A stretch of 53,078 nt of DNA from NCBI GenBank assembly GCA_036526135.1, contig DATCZA010000050.1, positions 1-53,078 on the forward strand. The letters run 5' to 3'. Positions 49,943 through 53,078 of this stretch are shown here, piece after piece. The position numbers and the translations under genes were made by a program. Below the pieces are notes generated by a model that saw only the letters and a program-made list of their open reading frames with translations, made no database searches and was not told where the DNA came from. Every line of letters starts with the position of its first letter. Positions within the stretch are counted from its first letter, which is position 1. This DNA comes from UBA2965 sp036526135 (GTDB taxonomy: Bacteria > Pseudomonadota > Gammaproteobacteria > Pseudomonadales > Azotimanducaceae).

Positions 49943-51925
49943 TCAGCGCAGCATGTGCAGGAAGTGCCGGTGCTTCTCGTACTGCTCGGTGATGTCGTGA
50001 GCGATCTGCTCGCTCGTCCAGCCCATGATGTCGTAGTCCTGGCTTCCTTCTCTCAGGTGCACCTCGGCCCGGTGATAAGTGTTCGATGGCGGCATGTCCT
50101 TCATGGCGGTGCCGACCAGGGCCTCGTCCGGAAGCGGATGCTTCCGGTTCACCACCTCGTAGACGAAGTCGATTTCCTCGCCGTGGGCAATCTCCAGGCG
50201 TAACGACTCGCCCTCGCCGCCATCCACGATCACCTCCACATCGAGCCCGTGGCGCTTGAGCTCGTCGCCGACCTCGCGCATCACGGGCATGACCCGCTCG
50301 CGCATGAAGGCCCTCACTTCGGCGTCCTGGGGGTGGCGCAGCAGCTGTGTCAGTCGATGCTGCCATGAGATCTCGGGCCTGGCGAGAATGGGCGGCACGG
50401 TCGCTGCCGCATGGGACACGCGTTTGGCGTGATCGACGTAGAGCGCCTTGCTGAACCCCCAGATTCCGGCCATGACGGCCACGGAGAAGGGCAGGGCGCT
50501 TGCGATGACGGCGGTCTGCAGCGCGGACAACCCGCCCACCAGCAGCAGCACGATGGCCGTCACCCCTATGGCGCTCATCCAGAAGATCCGCCGGCCCACC
50601 GGTGTCTGATCCGAGCCGTTGGATGACAGCATGTTCAGAACCAGGGCCCCCGAGTCCGCCGAGGTCACGAAAAAGACCACGACCATCACGATGGCCAGGG
50701 CAGACAGAAATCCGGTGGCAGGAAACTGCTCCAAGAAGCGAAACAGGGCGATGGACTCGTTGGCCTGCACGGCCGAGCCGAGCTCCGTCACGCCCTGGTT
50801 CATGATCAGATCGATGGCGCTGTTGCCGAACACGGTCATCCACAGGAAGGTGAAGACGACGGGACCGATCAGCACGCCGATCACGAACTCCCGCAGGGTC
50901 CTGCCCCGGGAGATCCGCGCGATGAAGAGCCCCACGAAGGGCGCCCAGCTGATCCACCAGCCCCAGTAGAAGATGGTCCATCCCCCCAGCCAGTCCGTGG
51001 GGTCGTAGGCGTAGAGGTTGAACGTCTTTCCCACCAGGTCGGCCAGGTAGTCGCCGGTGTTCTGCATGAACGCCTGGAGGAGCAGGGTGGTCGGGCCGAT
51101 GGCCAGCACGGTGATCATCAGCATGACGGCCAGGACGATGTTGATCTCGGACAGCCGCTTGATGCCCCGGTCCAGGCCGAGAACCACGGAGACGGTTGCA
51201 ATGGCCGTGGTGACGATGATCAGACCGACACGTATCTCCTGGGTCACCGGCAGACCGAAAAGGTAGTTCAGCCCCGCGTTGATCTGGTTTACGCCGAGCC
51301 CGAGGGAGGTGGCCACGCCGAAGGTGGTGCTGATGATGGCGAAGACGTCGACGGCGGTCCCGATGGGCCCGTAGATGCGCTCGCCGATCAGCGGGTACAG
51401 GGCCGAGCGCAGCGTGAGCGGCAGACCGTGCCGGAAGCTGAAATACGCCAGGATCAGCGCCACGATCGCGTAGATGGCCCAGCCGTGGAGACCCCAGTGG
51501 AAGAAGGTGAGCTTCATCGCCTCCCGGGCGGCTGCAATGGTGCCCGGGTCTCCTTTCGGGGGCGAGAGAAAGTGCATCACCGGCTCGGCGACGCCGAAGA
51601 ACATCAGCCCGATGCCCATGCCGGCGGCGAACATCATGGCAAACCAGGAGATGAAGGAATAATCGGGCTCCGAGTGATCGGGCCCGAGCTTTATCTGGCC
51701 ATAGCTCGAGAACGCGAAAACCAGCACGCTCACCAGAATGACGGCAACCACGAGCACGTAGTACCAGCTCGCGCCGGCCACGATGGCGCCCTGCACATCG
51801 CTGAACAGGGCGTCCATGGTGTCGGGAAAAAGTGCCGCCAGAAAGATCACCGCGGCGAGCAGCGACGCGGAGGTCAGGAATACGGGTCGGTCGAGCTCGG
51901 CGTAAGCTTTGTCACCCGATTGCAT
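49943..51925 (-). CDS. BCCT family transporter (choline/betaine type)
   Basis: A 660-residue twelve-helix carrier for choline, glycine betaine, carnitine or similar compounds. Key segments: MMFAAGMGIGLMFFGVAEPVMHF, FFHWGLHGWAIYA, and IFYWGWWISWAPFVGLFIARISRGR around the Trp-box of helix 8. A hydrophilic C-terminal domain of about 130 residues (about 530-660) resembles the long BetT tail that senses osmolarity. Substrate is not fixed by these motifs. Confidence 0.94.
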   Translation of the reverse strand: MQSGDKAYAELDRPVFLTSASLLAAVIFLAALFPDTMDALFSDVQGAIVAGASWYYVLVVAVILVSVLVFAFSSYGQIKLGPDHSEPDYSFISWFAMMFAAGMGIGLMFFGVAEPVMHFLSPPKGDPGTIAAAREAMKLTFFHWGLHGWAIYAIVALILAYFSFRHGLPLTLRSALYPLIGERIYGPIGTAVDVFAIISTTFGVATSLGLGVNQINAGLNYLFGLPVTQEIRVGLIIVTTAIATVSVVLGLDRGIKRLSEINIVLAVMLMITVLAIGPTTLLLQAFMQNTGDYLADLVGKTFNLYAYDPTDWLGGWTIFYWGWWISWAPFVGLFIARISRGRTLREFVIGVLIGPVVFTFLWMTVFGNSAIDLIMNQGVTELGSAVQANESIALFRFLEQFPATGFLSALAIVMVVVFFVTSADSGALVLNMLSSNGSDQTPVGRRIFWMSAIGVTAIVLLLVGGLSALQTAVIASALPFSVAVMAGIWGFSKALYVDHAKRVSHAAATVPPILARPEISWQHRLTQLLRHPQDAEVRAFMRERVMPVMREVGDELKRHGLDVEVIVDGGEGESLRLEIAHGEEIDFVYEVVNRKHPLPDEALVGTAMKDMPPSNTYHRAEVHLREGSQDYDIMGWTSEQIAHDITEQYEKHRHFLHMLR

Positions 51926-51980
51926 TCACGTCCCGCTTGCGACCAAAGGGGCCCCACCTTCTTCGTTCCATCTCGAAAAT

Positions 51981-53078
51981 TCAACCAAGCGCATCGCCCA
52001 ACGCCGCCTTCAGCGGATCCAGCCATGCCTCGAAGCGTTGCCACTGATCCAGGCCATCGCGGTAAATCGGTTGGCGTACCTGCTCGGAGCTCGGCGTGCG
52101 GATGGCACGTTCGGTGCGGTGGAAGTTCACGCAGGCATCTTCGAAAGGTAACTCGCAGAATTCCAGTATGCGCCGGACCTGGCCCTCCAGGTCGTCCACG
52201 ACGTCCTCATGCTGCACCCTGAGCACGAAGCCGGGCAGCACTTCGTCCCAGTGCTTCATCAGCTCGACGTAGCGCCGGTAGTAGTGGCCGATCTCCGTCA
52301 GCCCGTAGCTGAATTCCTGGCCCTCGCCGAACAGCTGCTTGAAGCCGCTGAAGCAGCAGGCCATGGGATGCCGGCGCGCGTCGATGACCCTGGCATTCGG
52401 CAGCAGCAGCCGGATCAGCCCGACGTGAAAAAAGTTGTTGGGCATCTTGTCGACGAAGCGCGGGGCGCCCTGCCGGTAGGGCAGGGTTTCCTGGAGGTAG
52501 TGAGCGCCGAGCTGGTGGAGCTGCTCTGGTTTCAGCTCGCCGAGGATCCGCGGATAGCGATCCGAGCGGACCGAGCTGCGGCCTCGCAGGCGCTGGGCAA
52601 TGGCGAGCAGCGACGGCAGCTCCATGGTCCCGTCGACCATGGAGTGCGAGGCGAGGATCTGCTCTAGCAGCGTCGAGCCCGCCCGCGGCAGCCCGACGAC
52701 GAAGATCGGGTCCGGCGCGGGATCTCCGTGACCCTCCTGGCGGGCGAACAGCTCTCTGGTGCAGACCGCCATCTGCGCTTCCACCCGTCGATCGATCTGG
52801 CCGGCGTCGTAGCGAATCTCGCCCTGCTTCAGGCGGTTGCCGCGCTCGTAGTACGCGAAGCTCTCCTCGTAGCGGCCTGCGTCCTCGAAGGCCTTGCCCG
52901 CGGCGAAGCACAGGTGAATACGGTCCTGCGTGCCGCACGTCGGATCCGCCTCCGCCTGCCGCATCCCATCGATCTCGTCGGGCGTGAACCGATAGGTCTT
53001 CGTGTTGGCCAGGCTCCAGTAAGCATCGCCGAAGTCGCGGCGAACCCCGTAAGCCTGCTGGTAGCTTGCGACGGCGCC
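51981..53078 (-). CDS. TPR-containing sulfotransferase, 5' end cut by the window edge
   Basis: The C-terminal 365 residues of a sulfotransferase family protein. The PAPS 5'-phosphate loop is VVGLPRAGSTLLEQIL, and the 3'-phosphate region is PNARVIDARRHPMACCFSGF. Before it, FAAGKAFEDAGRYEESFAYYERGNRLK is a TPR repeat, and the frame continues off the window (YQQAYGVRRDFGDAYWSLAN), also TPR-like. Such TPR-sulfotransferases are common in marine gammaproteobacteria, but their acceptors are unknown. The gene ends 55 bp after the BCCT start on the same strand. Confidence 0.9.
   Translation of the reverse strand, partial: GAVASYQQAYGVRRDFGDAYWSLANTKTYRFTPDEIDGMRQAEADPTCGTQDRIHLCFAAGKAFEDAGRYEESFAYYERGNRLKQGEIRYDAGQIDRRVEAQMAVCTRELFARQEGHGDPAPDPIFVVGLPRAGSTLLEQILASHSMVDGTMELPSLLAIAQRLRGRSSVRSDRYPRILGELKPEQLHQLGAHYLQETLPYRQGAPRFVDKMPNNFFHVGLIRLLLPNARVIDARRHPMACCFSGFKQLFGEGQEFSYGLTEIGHYYRRYVELMKHWDEVLPGFVLRVQHEDVVDDLEGQVRRILEFCELPFEDACVNFHRTERAIRTPSSEQVRQPIYRDGLDQWQRFEAWLDPLKAALGDALG

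Noticed and set aside
1..53078. CRISPR arrays, tRNA/rRNA genes, insertion sequences or prophage
   Set aside because: No regularly spaced repeats, no cloverleaf-like segment in the short intergenic gaps, and no transposase, integrase or phage structural gene was seen.

Overview
The window is a GC-rich, densely packed chromosomal segment, most likely from a free-living aerobic gammaproteobacterium. Evidence for this: an E. coli-type LexA box (CTGT-N8-ACAG), an outer-membrane BtuB-like receptor under a cobalamin riboswitch, a BCCT osmolyte carrier, an RND pump, and several fatty-acid or aromatic-type CoA genes. No phage, insertion sequence, CRISPR array, rRNA or tRNA was seen. Both window ends cut a gene: an acyl-CoA dehydrogenase on the left and a TPR-sulfotransferase on the right.

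Layout. 1-2188: acyl-CoA dehydrogenase divergent from a TetR regulator and an enoyl-CoA hydratase, with a palindromic operator between them. 2259-8950: cytochrome c, EamA exporter, NudL-like Nudix hydrolase, peroxiredoxin, TesB thioesterase, small cupin, RarD, SPOR lipoprotein and HNH nuclease. 8967-12500: cobalamin riboswitch, then a BtuB-like receptor, then an M20 peptidase. 12509-16854: a reverse-strand run of M17 aminopeptidase, hisI, cysS and an FAD monooxygenase. 16923-20671: GNAT, lipA, GPH transporter and SDR. 20673-25723: asnS followed by a heterodimeric ABC exporter with one degenerate ATP site. 25821-32878: DUF3014 protein, DUF482 acyltransferase, flavodoxin-like protein, threonine dehydratase, CMD-family protein, small membrane protein, CitE-like lyase and LLM oxidoreductase. 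32879-33285: no clear protein gene, but a strong forward terminator with no forward gene before it. 33286-40497: an RND pump with its adaptor behind a GTTAC-N5-GTAAC operator, a patatin-type outer-membrane autotransporter, and glyoxalase I.

40569-41155: a very good LexA box drives a tiny reverse-strand module, a 66-residue basic HTH-like protein followed by a roughly 52-residue single-TM peptide, closed by a strong terminator. 41169-43291: a two-gene operon of a halohydrin-dehalogenase-like protein (T-X4-Y-X-G and S-X12-Y-X3-R) and an HpaB/AbfD-fold protein that appears to lack all four iron-sulfur ligands of AbfD. Divergent from it, 43453-49931 encodes a complete Liv-type ABC importer (two permeases, two ATPases, lipoprotein binding protein) with an acyl-CoA ligase inside the cluster. 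A BCCT transporter and the sulfotransferase end the window.

The parts most worth following up are the LexA-controlled small-protein module, the halohydrin-dehalogenase-like operon next to its likely uptake and activation genes, and two intergenic regions with RNA-like signals (30388-30616 and 33106-33244). All functional assignments are by reading motifs and family resemblance; no database search or folding program was run.
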